In this document: in pieces, positions 40,028-48,610 of the stretch | How the letters are laid out: each line of letters starts with the position of its first letter | Position numbering within the stretch: position 1 is the first letter of the stretch | Source: Acetoanaerobium sticklandii | GTDB taxonomy: Bacteria > Bacillota > Clostridia > Peptostreptococcales > Filifactoraceae | NCBI RefSeq assembly: GCF_000196455.1 | Contig: NC_014614.1 | Location: forward strand, 1,658,001 to 1,722,000 | Direction: 5' to 3' | DNA: 64,000 nucleotides | Notes under the pieces: model-generated | Seen by the model: only the letters and a program-made list of their open reading frames with translations | Told to the model about the DNA's origin: nothing | The model's database searches: none | Made by a program: the position numbers and the translations under genes

Positions 40028-41653
40028 ATGAAAATAGCAATTTACTGCAGAGTATCCACTGAAGATCAAGCCGAAAGGCAAACAATTGAAAATCAGATAG
40101 TATTTGCTGAAAAGTATGTGGATTTACATGAGATGGATGTATTCACTTACTACCGTGAAGATGGTATTACAGGAACTATACCTCTTTATGAAAGGCCAGA
40201 AGGAACTAGGTTGCTCCAAGATGCAAAAGAAAAGAAGTTTGATACTTTGCTCATATATAAACTAGACAGGCTAGGAAGAAGCGCTAGAATCATTTTAAAC
40301 AGTATTCATGAGCTTGAGGCTCTTGGTATTCAAATCAAATCCATGACAGAGCCCTTTGATACTTCATCTCCTGCAGGTAGATTTATGATTACAATGCTTG
40401 CTGGTGTTGCTGACCTTGAAAGAGAAACTATACTTGAAAGAATGTGGCATGGTGCAAATAGAGCTGCAAGAGATGGAAAATGGCTAGGTGGAATTGTACC
40501 CTATGGATATTTTGTAAATGAAAATAAAGAATTAGAGATAAACAATAATTTACTCGAAGGTTTTTCTATGTCTGAAACTCAGGTAATTAAAATTATTTTC
40601 GATAAGATTGGAAATGAAAAATGGTCCACCATAAAAGTGTGTGACTACTTAAATGCTCTAGGAGTCCCTACAAGCTACGCAAAAGCAAATCGTAAGATAA
40701 ATAGTAAAGATGGTAAAAGAAAAGTAGCTACGGCTAATTTATGGCGACCAGGACAAGTTTTAAGGATATCAAAGAATACTACTTACAAAGGAATACACAC
40801 CTATGGCAAAAGAAGTAAAAAAGAAAGAGAACTGATTGAAAGAGAAGTACCTGCCATAGTGGATACTGAGCTTTGGGAAAAAGTTCAGAAACAATTGAAA
40901 GATAATCAAGCGGAAAGTTTTAAAAATAAAAGTAGAGACTTTTTATTATCAAGTATCGTTAAATGTGGAGATTGCGGACTAACGTTTATTGGTAGCAACG
41001 ATAGAAAGACCAATAGAGCTTTTTATAAATGTATTGGAAAGCAGAACTATAAAAATCCTATAGAGAATAAAAAGTGCGAATCTAAAAATATCCCTGCAGA
41101 TTATTCTGAGAATATGGTTTGGGAAGGCTGCTTGAATTTTATTAATGATCCAGGCAAGGCTGTAGTAGAAATAGAGAAAAATATTAAATCTAATAAAGAG
41201 AAATTTGTTAATACAGAAGTTGAAATAAATATGCTAAATGCATCTCTATTAAAAAAAGAAAATGAAAAAGAATCGATATTAGACTTATATAGAAAAAAAC
41301 TTATCGATTCAAAAGATGTTGAAATTCAATTATTAAATATTCAAAGTGAAAAAGCTCAGATAGAAGAAAAAATTAAAGAGCTAAATCAAATTAAAGATAC
41401 TACTAATCAAATGCTAGCATCCGTTAATTCTGCAACTGAATTCTTAAACTCACTTAAAGAGAAATCTATTGATGCTGACTTTAAAACTAAGCGAGAGATT
41501 ATTAAATCACTAATAAAAAAAGTAACAGTAATTACTAATCATGACTTGCCAAGAAAAACAGCTACTCTTCAAATTGAGTACAATTTTTCTGGCAATAATA
41601 ATTATAGTGTGGAAAAAATCGAGGGTGTTACACACACGGACATGGATTCATAG
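40028..41653 (+). CDS. Large serine recombinase / phage integrase, 541 aa
   Basis: N-terminal resolvase domain: YCRVSTEDQAERQTIENQ with catalytic Ser10, IYKLDRLGRSARI, and GRFMITMLAGVADLERETI. Then the recombinase domain, a zinc ribbon (VKCGDCGLTFIGSND ... CIGKQNYKNP ... KCESKNI) and a long coiled coil (about residues 385-450). AAAGGAG lies before ATG. It makes attP x attB recombination. The last codons and the stop lie in host comM DNA. Confidence 0.96.
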   Translation: MKIAIYCRVSTEDQAERQTIENQIVFAEKYVDLHEMDVFTYYREDGITGTIPLYERPEGTRLLQDAKEKKFDTLLIYKLDRLGRSARIILNSIHELEALGIQIKSMTEPFDTSSPAGRFMITMLAGVADLERETILERMWHGANRAARDGKWLGGIVPYGYFVNENKELEINNNLLEGFSMSETQVIKIIFDKIGNEKWSTIKVCDYLNALGVPTSYAKANRKINSKDGKRKVATANLWRPGQVLRISKNTTYKGIHTYGKRSKKERELIEREVPAIVDTELWEKVQKQLKDNQAESFKNKSRDFLLSSIVKCGDCGLTFIGSNDRKTNRAFYKCIGKQNYKNPIENKKCESKNIPADYSENMVWEGCLNFINDPGKAVVEIEKNIKSNKEKFVNTEVEINMLNASLLKKENEKESILDLYRKKLIDSKDVEIQLLNIQSEKAQIEEKIKELNQIKDTTNQMLASVNSATEFLNSLKEKSIDADFKTKREIIKSLIKKVTVITNHDLPRKTATLQIEYNFSGNNNYSVEKIEGVTHTDMDS

Positions 41654-41655
41654 CG
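41620..41655. other. attR: right attachment site inside comM
   Basis: From about 41634 rightwards the minus strand codes comM (codons for M-N-P-C-P-C). To the left it leaves the comM frame and ends in GTG TAA at 41633-41628. The crossover must lie near 41631-41637 in the CACACACGG region. Serine integrases use a 2-bp core, which cannot be identified without attL or attB. Confidence 0.75.
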
Positions 41656-42692
41656 GCAATCAAAATAAAATCCGAAGGGTAAGTATATTTATTATTTAAT
41701 CTTGAAATTGAAACCTTTTTGTCTTCTAGTGGTTGCCTAAGGCCCTCTACTAATTTTTTATCAAATTCTAGAAACTCATCCATAAATAATACACCATTAT
41801 GAGATAATACTACTTCTCCAGGATTGCTATTGTGCCCTCCCCCTATAAGAGAGGCATAGGTTATTGTATGATGAGGTTGTCTAAATGGTCTTTTCCTCAT
41901 TTTAATTTCTGATGGAATATGACCTAAAAAGCTATAAATTTGGCTTACTTGAATAAATTCCTCATTATTAAGCTCTGGCATTATAGTGTTAAATCTTGCT
42001 GCTATCATTGTCTTGCCAGAGCCAGGTGGTCCTATCATAAGCAAATTATGAAATCCCGCAGCCGATATTTCTGCTGCTCTTTTTACTAATTGACAGCCTT
42101 TCACATCTTTAAAATCAAGAAGATTATCAGGTTCTTCGTGGATTTTTTCATTTAAATTAATTTCATATTCTATTGATTTCTTCTCCACCAAATAATCATA
42201 AACTTCTTTTAGGGTTTTTAAAGGTAATATCTCTATACCCGGAATCATTGAGGCTTCATGAAAATTTTCAAAAGGGATAATAACCTTTTTTATTTTTGAG
42301 TTTTTTAGTAATCCAAGGATTAATGCAGTGCACGCCTTTATAGGTTTTAATTTTCCATCTAGTGATAGCTCTCCTATAAAAGCAATATCCTCAAACTTAT
42401 CTTCAGCTATATTTTCGACTTCTCTTAGAATGGCTAAAGCAATAGCTAAGTCATAGTGAGAGCCTTCCTTTTTTATATCAGCTGGAGATAAGTTGACTAT
42501 AATTTTTTTATTTGGATATCTAAATCCACTGTTGCACACTGCTGATTTAATTCTCTCTTTTGATTCTTTAACTGCTGCGTTTGGCAAGCCAACTAAAGAA
42601 AACCCCGGTAAGCCTTTGGTCATATCCGCTTCTACTTCTACTATATACCCTTCTATTCCAGATGTTCCTGCAGAAATAATTTTAAAAAACAT
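41628..42692 (-). CDS. comM: ComM/YifB-family Mg-chelatase-like AAA+ protein, 5' part cut by the prophage, 354 aa
   Basis: I chose ATG 42692 behind GGGGGCGG. N-terminal domain: ISAGTSGIEGYIVEVEADMTKGLPGFSLVGLPNAAVKESKERI. Walker A GPPGSGKT at about residue 221, Walker B VLFMDEF near 305. The frame runs into prophage DNA after MNPCPC; the usual length is about 500 residues, so about 145 residues are lost. In transformable bacteria ComM is a branch-migration helicase. The rest should lie left of the prophage. Confidence 0.92.
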   Translation of the reverse strand: MFFKIISAGTSGIEGYIVEVEADMTKGLPGFSLVGLPNAAVKESKERIKSAVCNSGFRYPNKKIIVNLSPADIKKEGSHYDLAIALAILREVENIAEDKFEDIAFIGELSLDGKLKPIKACTALILGLLKNSKIKKVIIPFENFHEASMIPGIEILPLKTLKEVYDYLVEKKSIEYEINLNEKIHEEPDNLLDFKDVKGCQLVKRAAEISAAGFHNLLMIGPPGSGKTMIAARFNTIMPELNNEEFIQVSQIYSFLGHIPSEIKMRKRPFRQPHHTITYASLIGGGHNSNPGEVVLSHNGVLFMDEFLEFDKKLVEGLRQPLEDKKVSISRLNNKYTYPSDFILIAAMNPCPCV

Positions 42693-42702
42693 ATCCGCCC
42701 CC

Positions 42703-43053
42703 TTAAAAGCAACCAATTATATGATTGATATTTTTAGTATCAAAATATATTTCAACAACGTCAAATGATATTTCTTCATATATTAGGTTAGTTTGGTTTA
42801 GGTAAACCTCGGCTGCCAATCTAATCTTATTTTGTTTCCTAGCATCTACAGCTTCATGAGCATACCCAAAATCTATTGTGGTTCTAGACTTCACCTCAAT
42901 AAAATTCACTATATTATTTTTATAGGCAATGATATCAATTTCTGCTGCCTTTATTGCAAAATTTCTATCTAGTATCTCAAATCCACAGTTTTTGAGATAG
43001 TTTACTGCAATATCTTCTCCTAGCTTTCCTTTTGCGTAATTATTGGATTTCAT
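42703..43053 (-). CDS. yraN: UPF0102 / YraN-family nuclease-like protein, 116 aa
   Basis: ATG 43053 lies nine bases behind GCAGGAG. The core KGKLGEDIAVNYLKNCGFEILDRNF, AAEIDIIAYKNNIVNFIEVKSRT is the YraN signature: a PD-(D/E)XK-like fold with E-I-D and E-V-K. Function is uncertain (Holliday-junction resolvase-like). Coupled with the FlhB-like gene and comM in the usual order. Confidence 0.9.
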   Translation of the reverse strand: MKSNNYAKGKLGEDIAVNYLKNCGFEILDRNFAIKAAEIDIIAYKNNIVNFIEVKSRTTIDFGYAHEAVDARKQNKIRLAAEVYLNQTNLIYEEISFDVVEIYFDTKNINHIIGCF

Positions 43054-43318
43054 CAGCATCAACTCCTGCAATAAAAGCTAAAATTTGCGCCACAGCTTCA
43101 TAGAGCTCTTCTGGAATAAATGAATCAATTTCCATTGCACTTAGCTGACCTGCTAGTTTTTCATCTTGATATACAGGTATATCGTTCTCCTTTGCTTTTT
43201 CAATTATTCGTTTAGCTACTTCTCCTTGCCCTTTTCCTACAATCTTTGGGGCTATAAACTCATTCATATCGTATCTTAATGCAACAGCAGTTTCCTTGCC
43301 TTTAATTTTTCTTTTCAT
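43040..43318 (-). CDS. FlhB C-terminal-like (EscU/YscU family) protein, 92 aa
   Basis: Matches only the cytoplasmic C-terminal half of FlhB: ETAVALRYDMNEFIAPKIVGKGQGEVAKRIIEKAKENDIPVYQDEKLAGQL. The NPTH autocleavage motif is absent, and no membrane domain is present. Small FlhB-like orphans are known in clostridia and bacilli. Its end overlaps the YraN start. Confidence 0.85.
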   Translation of the reverse strand: MKRKIKGKETAVALRYDMNEFIAPKIVGKGQGEVAKRIIEKAKENDIPVYQDEKLAGQLSAMEIDSFIPEELYEAVAQILAFIAGVDADEIQ

Positions 43319-43321
43319 AAA

Positions 43322-44821
43322 TTACACCCAAGTTTCAAAAGATTTTGAGTCAATATTTTTATACACCACATCATCTAGGATTTGCGAGTCATTGATATTT
43401 TGAATTTCCGTTGACAATAAAACACCTGTAAATCCTATAGAATTTAATCGTTCTTTCAGTATAGGGATAGCCTTTTTAAATTTATCTTCGACTTCTTTGC
43501 TTTTTGTAGCTATATTAACAGAAATATTGTTCATATCTTTGTAGTTTAACATCGCTTTAACATTCCCTAGCTTGTGAGTTTCAATTGAAAATGCAACAGT
43601 TATTCCTTCTTCTCTAGTCTTACTTTTTTTATTTTTTTTCATATAATACTGAGCTATATTTTCGTATTTATCAATCTGAAAAGGAACAACTTGATAGAAG
43701 ATATTCTTCGATAAATCCTTTAAAAGCTCTAATTTCGGCATAATTTCCTTCTCCAGCTTTGTAGCTTCTTTTGAGCCCGGCTCCAGTGAAGCTAATATCT
43801 TCTCAAGCTCAGATTCTATTTTATTTAAGTCTAGTTTTATATCCTCTGATCCAAGCTTAGTTTTTAAATCTAGTTTTTTTACGACCATATCCACTAAATC
43901 AGGCTGCTGTTGGATTTTAATGCTATCATTTTCTTTATCTGATAATTTATTTAAAGCATTATCTTTACCCAAGATATCGTCCTTAGGTTTGAAAGCTAAT
44001 TCTTTAAATAAGTCCTCTTGAGCTTTTGGAGCTATATTACTCACTTCTAAAGCTTTTCCTTCCTCTGACTTCGTATTTAAATTTAATTGCACATTTTTAT
44101 TATCTATTACTAAGGGTTTTATATCTAAAATATCTATATCCTTATCAGCAATTTTTTGCTCTATATTAGCCATAGCCTTTAAATTCTTGGGATTCACTTC
44201 TAAATTTAAGCTTTTTAGTATGATAATATCTTTTAATCCCAATTCTTTCGGTAAGGCTGATTGCTGAGATGACTTATTGACAGCAGTAGCTTCTTTACCG
44301 TCTTGGAACAATCTAACAATGTTATCTAATGGCATATCCTCTTGCCCTGCAGATAGCTCTCCTTGTAGATTTTGAAGCATTTTAAGTGATAAGGATAAAT
44401 CCTTAACTTCCTTAAAGCTATCTATTGTAACTGGGATTCCAGATTTAATCATTTGTCTTACTATTTCTTTGTTTTCTGAATTAACAGTTTTTCCAAGCTT
44501 AGTCAGTAAATCTTCGACCTTTAAATCCTTTATAAGATTCTGCTTTTTTTCATCTAGTTGAGGTTTTAAAAAGATTTGACCTTCTTCATTAAATAATACA
44601 GTAAATAGCATTTCTTCCCCAATGAAATTTTCCATTGGAATAGTAGTGTTCGCAACAAATTCTTTACCAGTCGACGTTTGAATAAGTACCATATTTTGGT
44701 TTACATCAATTACTCTACCCCTTACGTTTTCTCCTCTATTATTAAATTCAAAAGAATCAATATTACTCTTATTTAGTATTAGTTCTGGGCGTATACTGTT
44801 AGAACCTATATCTATTCTCAA
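43322..44821 (-). CDS. FliK-like flagellar hook-length control family protein, 499 aa
   Basis: TTG start behind AAGGTGATATT. A long low-complexity region (LKPQLDEKKQ to about residue 370) precedes a C-terminal FliK-like domain (VAFSIETHKLGNVKAMLNYKDMNNISVNIATKSKEVEDKFK, then GFTGVLLSTEIQ). The next gene codes for an FlhB C-terminal-like protein, the natural partner of FliK. They are away from the flagellar operons. Whether they act in flagella is unknown. Confidence 0.7.
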   Translation of the reverse strand: MRIDIGSNSIRPELILNKSNIDSFEFNNRGENVRGRVIDVNQNMVLIQTSTGKEFVANTTIPMENFIGEEMLFTVLFNEEGQIFLKPQLDEKKQNLIKDLKVEDLLTKLGKTVNSENKEIVRQMIKSGIPVTIDSFKEVKDLSLSLKMLQNLQGELSAGQEDMPLDNIVRLFQDGKEATAVNKSSQQSALPKELGLKDIIILKSLNLEVNPKNLKAMANIEQKIADKDIDILDIKPLVIDNKNVQLNLNTKSEEGKALEVSNIAPKAQEDLFKELAFKPKDDILGKDNALNKLSDKENDSIKIQQQPDLVDMVVKKLDLKTKLGSEDIKLDLNKIESELEKILASLEPGSKEATKLEKEIMPKLELLKDLSKNIFYQVVPFQIDKYENIAQYYMKKNKKSKTREEGITVAFSIETHKLGNVKAMLNYKDMNNISVNIATKSKEVEDKFKKAIPILKERLNSIGFTGVLLSTEIQNINDSQILDDVVYKNIDSKSFETWV

Positions 44822-44836
44822 AATATCACCTTTTTC

Positions 44837-45607
44837 TTAATATATATTCTTCAAGAAGCTTAATCTATGAATCGGCGTAATTCCATATTTATTTATAGCT
44901 TCAATGTGTTCTTTAGTGCCATAGCCCTTATGTTTATCAAATCCATACTGGGGATAAATCTCTGCATATTGCTTCATAATTTTATCTCTTGTCACTTTTG
45001 CTAAAATGCTAGCACATGCAATACTTATAGATTTTGAATCTCCTTGAACTATACATCTTTGAGGATGATTTATATCAGTTATTTGCTGATTCCCATCCAC
45101 AATAATAAAATCAGGCCTTTGTGAAGCCATTGCAATAGAACGCTTCATAGCTAGAAACGTTGCATTTAGTATATTATATTCATCTATTTCATTGCTATCT
45201 GAAATTCCAATTCCATATATAATATCAGAATTTACGATAGTATCAAAAATCCTATCTCTATTTTTTTCACTGACTTTTTTTGAATCGTCAATTCCATCAA
45301 TCATAGGATTTTTATCTAAAATAACACAAGCTGACACTACTGGCCCAGCAAGGGGTCCTCTTCCAGCTTCATCAACTCCTCCAATTTTTTTATAGCCTTC
45401 TGCAAATAGAGTTTCTTCAATAATAAACATATTTTTTAAGCGCTCTTCTTCTTTTCTAACCGCATCCAATTTTTTTGATAAAGACATCGCAAGTTTCTTT
45501 ACTGATTCTCTTTTATCTTTAGATAAAATATTAATATAACTCAAATATTGATCGTAGCTACTGGTTTGCACTATATCTTTAATTTCTTTTACACTTAAGT
45601 TTTCCAT
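44837..45607 (-). CDS. rnhB: Ribonuclease HII, 256 aa
   Basis: I chose ATG 45607 behind ATGAGGT. Active-site motif GGVDEAGRGPLAGPVV near residue 75, further DSKKVSEKNRD and AKVTRD. It removes RNA from RNA-DNA hybrids and single ribonucleotides. The N-terminal about 60 residues are a clostridial helical extension. Terminator just upstream suggests its own promoter or read-through. Confidence 0.95.
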   Translation of the reverse strand: MENLSVKEIKDIVQTSSYDQYLSYINILSKDKRESVKKLAMSLSKKLDAVRKEEERLKNMFIIEETLFAEGYKKIGGVDEAGRGPLAGPVVSACVILDKNPMIDGIDDSKKVSEKNRDRIFDTIVNSDIIYGIGISDSNEIDEYNILNATFLAMKRSIAMASQRPDFIIVDGNQQITDINHPQRCIVQGDSKSISIACASILAKVTRDKIMKQYAEIYPQYGFDKHKGYGTKEHIEAINKYGITPIHRLSFLKNIY

Positions 45608-45656
45608 AATATACCTCATTTTTTAGTCTTATAACAATATTATCAATAAAAGCCAA

Positions 45657-45686
45657 TAAAAAAAAGCCTCACTTTAATTAAGGCTT
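45657..45686 (-). terminator. Terminator after rbgA
   Basis: Minus strand AAGCCT (11-nt loop) AGGCTT followed by TTTTTT. Confidence 0.85.
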
Positions 45687-45704
45687 ATCTTATTTATACA
45701 AATA

Positions 45705-46691
45705 TTAAATTGATTTAGGTGTTTCAAGTGTTATTGTCCCTAGCTTTCCAGCTCTAAACTCCATTAGTAATGAAGACGATAGTCTAAAATAATCCACTTG
45801 ATTTCCAGGTAGGATATAACCTCGCTTAAAAGCTATAAAATCTGCTATTGCTATAGCCTCCATATCGCTTATATCTTTATCAAGTTCAAATCTTTCGCTG
45901 AAAATTTGAGGTTTAATTTCTTTTAGGTACTTAATTAATTCCATAGCTATTTCTTCTATTTCCATGACTTGATCTTTTATAGAACCAAGAAAAGCTAGTT
46001 TCATAGCCACACTTTGGTCTTCAATCTTAGGCCATAGGACTCCTGGAGTATCTAAAAGTTCTAAATCTCCTTTTAGTTTAACCCACTGCTTGCCTTTTGT
46101 AACCCCTGGTCTATCACCAGTTTGAGCACTTTTCTTTCCTACGATTCTATTTATAATTGAAGACTTTCCAACATTAGGAATACCTACTACCATTACCCTC
46201 AATGCTCTTTTTCTTCGACCTTTGCTTTCTAGCTTCTTATATAAGTCCTTGGATTTATTATTTAAAGATGCCAGCAATTCGTTAAGTCCCTTACCTGTTA
46301 AGGAATTTATCATAGCAGATTCATGCCCTTTTGTCTTATAGTACTCAATCCATTGCTGTGTTTTATTAGAATCAGCTAAATCTTCCTTATTTAATACTAC
46401 GACCTTCGGTAAATTTTTTACCATGTCATCAATATCAGGATTACTTGTGCTGTATGGCGCTCTAGCATCTACAATTTCTAAAACTACATCTACTAATTTA
46501 ATATTTTCTAAAATTTGTTCTTTAGTTTTCTTCATATGTCCAGGATACCAGTTTATATTCAAATCAGAATCCTGAGAACTAGATTTATTAGCTTCATCCG
46601 CCTTTAAATCTTTTACCTTGTTATTTTTCGTACTAGGCTTGCGTGATGATTTTATAACAGGCTTGTTCACTTTACTATTATTTTTTTTCAT
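45705..46691 (-). CDS. rbgA: Ribosome biogenesis GTPase RbgA/YlqF, 328 aa
   Basis: Circularly permuted GTPase: VLNKEDLAD (G4), then GIPNVGKSSIIN (G1) and LLDTPGVLWPK (G3). WYPGHMKKTKEQI in the start is the family hallmark. An extra lysine-rich N-terminal tail (about 45 residues) precedes it. It helps mature the 50S subunit. ATG 46691 behind ATGAGGG. Confidence 0.95.
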   Translation of the reverse strand: MKKNNSKVNKPVIKSSRKPSTKNNKVKDLKADEANKSSSQDSDLNINWYPGHMKKTKEQILENIKLVDVVLEIVDARAPYSTSNPDIDDMVKNLPKVVVLNKEDLADSNKTQQWIEYYKTKGHESAMINSLTGKGLNELLASLNNKSKDLYKKLESKGRRKRALRVMVVGIPNVGKSSIINRIVGKKSAQTGDRPGVTKGKQWVKLKGDLELLDTPGVLWPKIEDQSVAMKLAFLGSIKDQVMEIEEIAMELIKYLKEIKPQIFSERFELDKDISDMEAIAIADFIAFKRGYILPGNQVDYFRLSSSLLMEFRAGKLGTITLETPKSI

Positions 46692-46727
46692 GTTATCCCT
46701 CATCTCAAAGCTTTTTGTATATACAAT

Positions 46728-46750
46728 AAAAAGGACTGAATAAACAGTCC
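46728..46750 (-). terminator. Terminator after rplS
   Basis: Minus strand GGACTG-TTTATT-CAGTCC followed by TTTTT. Confidence 0.88.
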
Positions 46751-46764
46751 CTTTATCAAAACTA

Positions 46765-47106
46765 CTATTTAGCTTCTTTAACTTTAGCTGCTTTACCTAC
46801 TCTATCTCTTAGGTAGTTAAGTTTAGCTCTTCTTACTTTACCTTTTCTAGTAACTTCAATTTTTTCAATGCTTGGAGAATGAACTGGGAAAATCTTCTCT
46901 ACTCCAACACCAAAAGAAATCTTTCTTACTGTAAAAGTTTCTCTTACTCCACCATTTTGTCTTTTAAGCACAACGCCTTCAAAGATCTGAATTCTCTCTC
47001 TTTTTCCCTCTTTTACTCTGATATGTACTTTAACAGTATCACCAGCTGAGAACTGAGGTAAATCTGATTTTAATTGCTCTTGCTCAATTGCCTTAATAAT
47101 TTCCAT
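46765..47106 (-). CDS. rplS: 50S ribosomal protein L19, 113 aa
   Basis: Typical L19: FSAGDTVKVHIRVKEGKRERIQIFEGVVLKRQNGG, FTVRKISFGVGVEKIFPVHSP, RRAKLNYLRDR. Located at the 30S-50S interface. Own promoter within the end of trmD, a leader with inverted repeat and a terminator behind it, so it can be made alone. Confidence 0.98.
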   Translation of the reverse strand: MEIIKAIEQEQLKSDLPQFSAGDTVKVHIRVKEGKRERIQIFEGVVLKRQNGGVRETFTVRKISFGVGVEKIFPVHSPSIEKIEVTRKGKVRRAKLNYLRDRVGKAAKVKEAK

Positions 47107-47165
47107 TTTTCTTCCTCCTCATAAAACGTTCTTAATGCAATTCACCAGAGGAACGTTCGTATTTA
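47107..47165 (-). promoter_or_regulatory. L19 ribosomal protein leader (candidate)
   Basis: Minus strand leader contains AACGTTC ... GAACGTT (7-bp stem) enclosing CTCTGGTGAATTGCATTAA. The CCTC following the first arm could also pair with the GAGG of the ribosome site. Such AACGTTC leaders are known upstream of rplS in Firmicutes (Rfam L19_leader by memory). Confidence 0.6.
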
Positions 47166-47176
47166 TAACCTATAAA

Positions 47177-47205
47177 ATTATATCTTAATACTATCTATTT
47201 GTCAA
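47177..47205 (-). promoter_or_regulatory. Consensus sigma-A promoter of rplS
   Basis: Perfect TTGACA at 47205-47200 and perfect TATAAT at 47182-47177 with a 17-bp spacer. It overlaps the last codons of trmD. Confidence 0.9.
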
Positions 47206-47950
47206 TAACATTGTGTTTTTTAAGTAATTTTTTATCTTCCTTAGACAGAGCTTCATAGTCAAACAAATCAGGTCTTAGCTTCATAGTTAATTTTATAGAT
47301 TCTAACTTTCTCCAAGATTCAATATTTTTATGATGACCTGATAACAGAACCTTAGGCACTTCCTTTTCCATAAAAACTTCAGGCCTAGTGTAATGAGGAT
47401 ATTCTAGCAATCCATTTGTAAATGATTCTTCATCCAAGGATTCTTCGTGTCCTAAAACCCCCTTAACATGCCTTGATATACTATCTATAAGTATAAGAGC
47501 CGGTAGCTCCCCTCCTGTTAAAACATAGTCTCCAATAGATATTTCTTCATCCACAATCAAATCAATAACTCTTTGATCTACTCCTTCATAATGACCACAA
47601 AGCAATATCAAGCTTTCTTCTTTTGCAAGAGCTATTGCCATGTCATTATTAAATACTTTTCCTTTAGGAGTAAGGTAGATAACTTTAGGCTTCTTATCTT
47701 GCTTCAAAGATTCATCTAAATCATCAACTACAGCATTATAACAGCTTACTATAGGCTGAGGAGTCATAACCATTCCTGCTCCCCCGCCATATGGATAGTC
47801 ATCTACTTTTTTATGTTTGCTTTCTGAGTAATCTCTTATATTCCAAGTCTTATATTCTATGTTACCTTTTTCTTCAGCTTTTTTCATAATACTTTCACTC
47901 ATATATGCTTCAATAATTTGAGGAAATAAGGTCATAATATGAAATTTCAT
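47195..47950 (-). CDS. trmD: tRNA (guanine37-N1)-methyltransferase, 251 aa
   Basis: Knot-fold signatures: MTLFPQIIEAYMSESIMKKA, DYPYGGGAGMVMTPQPI, LLCGHYEGVDQRV and DEEISIGDYVLTGGE. Methylates G37 in tRNAs to prevent frameshifting. Overlaps rimM by one base at the start. Confidence 0.98.
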   Translation of the reverse strand: MKFHIMTLFPQIIEAYMSESIMKKAEEKGNIEYKTWNIRDYSESKHKKVDDYPYGGGAGMVMTPQPIVSCYNAVVDDLDESLKQDKKPKVIYLTPKGKVFNNDMAIALAKEESLILLCGHYEGVDQRVIDLIVDEEISIGDYVLTGGELPALILIDSISRHVKGVLGHEESLDEESFTNGLLEYPHYTRPEVFMEKEVPKVLLSGHHKNIESWRKLESIKLTMKLRPDLFDYEALSKEDKKLLKKHNVIDK

Positions 47951-48456
47951 TACTCAATCATTCCTTCAATAGGATCTATTATAATCTTCTTATTATCAAT
48001 ATCAATAACTGGAACAAATTTCTTAATCGCAGGAACAAGGTAGGTTTTTCCATTTTCTGATTTTATGGAGTAGACATCATTAGCACTATACTGAAGTACA
48101 TCTTCTAATACACCTATATATTTTTCACTTACATCATAAACCTTGCATCCTATTAAGTCAGCTATAAGATGTTCATCTTCGTCCAGTTTTCTTGCATTAT
48201 CTCTATCTATAAATAAATAGTTGTTTCTATTTTTTTCTGCATCATCAATAGTCAAAATATTACTCAGTTTCAATATAACCATATTTTTGCTTATCTTCAC
48301 ATTTTCAACTGATATTTTTTCATCGCTATTTTCCATGTATAAATATTGTATTTCTTTAAATCTCTCTGGGTAATCCGTATATGGATATACTTTTACCTCT
48401 CCTTTTAATCCATGAGTATTTACTATTTTTCCTATTCTCAATTTATTAGATTTCAA
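47950..48456 (-). CDS. rimM: 16S rRNA processing protein RimM, 168 aa
   Basis: TTG start behind GAGGTG. LRIGKIVNTHGLKGEVKVYPYTDYPERF at the start, LIGCKVYDVSEKYIGVLEDVLQY and LVPAIKKFVPVIDIDNKKIII in the PRC-barrel part. Needed for 30S assembly. Usual place before trmD. Confidence 0.96.
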   Translation of the reverse strand: MKSNKLRIGKIVNTHGLKGEVKVYPYTDYPERFKEIQYLYMENSDEKISVENVKISKNMVILKLSNILTIDDAEKNRNNYLFIDRDNARKLDEDEHLIADLIGCKVYDVSEKYIGVLEDVLQYSANDVYSIKSENGKTYLVPAIKKFVPVIDIDNKKIIIDPIEGMIE

Positions 48457-48576
48457 GTTTTCACCTCATAACTTTATTGATACTACAAATCATAAACATC
48501 GCAATACCAAAAAATAAAATAATGGCTCTGATTTATAAAAGCAATCAGAATTTATTATATTTCTTGAAAATCTTGT

Positions 48577-48610
48577 AAAAAAAGCAAAGGATTAGAGAAG
48601 TCTCTAATCC
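48577..48610 (-). terminator. Terminator after khpA
   Basis: Minus strand GGATTAGAGA-CT-TCTCTAATCC followed by TTTGCTTTTTTT. It is strong, so rimM-trmD should have separate initiation between 48457 and 48576; no good promoter words seen there. Confidence 0.88.

Larger units (their letters stand above)
1..41640. mobile_element. Integrated PBSX/phiCD119-like contractile-tail prophage (left end outside window)
   Basis: A continuous block of phage genes: switch, replication, packaging, head, tail sheath/tube, baseplate and tail fibre, ending in a large serine integrase. The right border falls inside comM near 41,631-41,640, where the comM reading frame collapses just after its NPCPC motif. The left border (rest of the lysis genes, attL and the 3' part of comM) is not in the window. 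Sheath, LysM, XkdQ and baseplate-J genes show a contractile tail. All virion genes look intact, so the element could be functional; this is inference from intact reading frames only. Confidence 0.97.
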
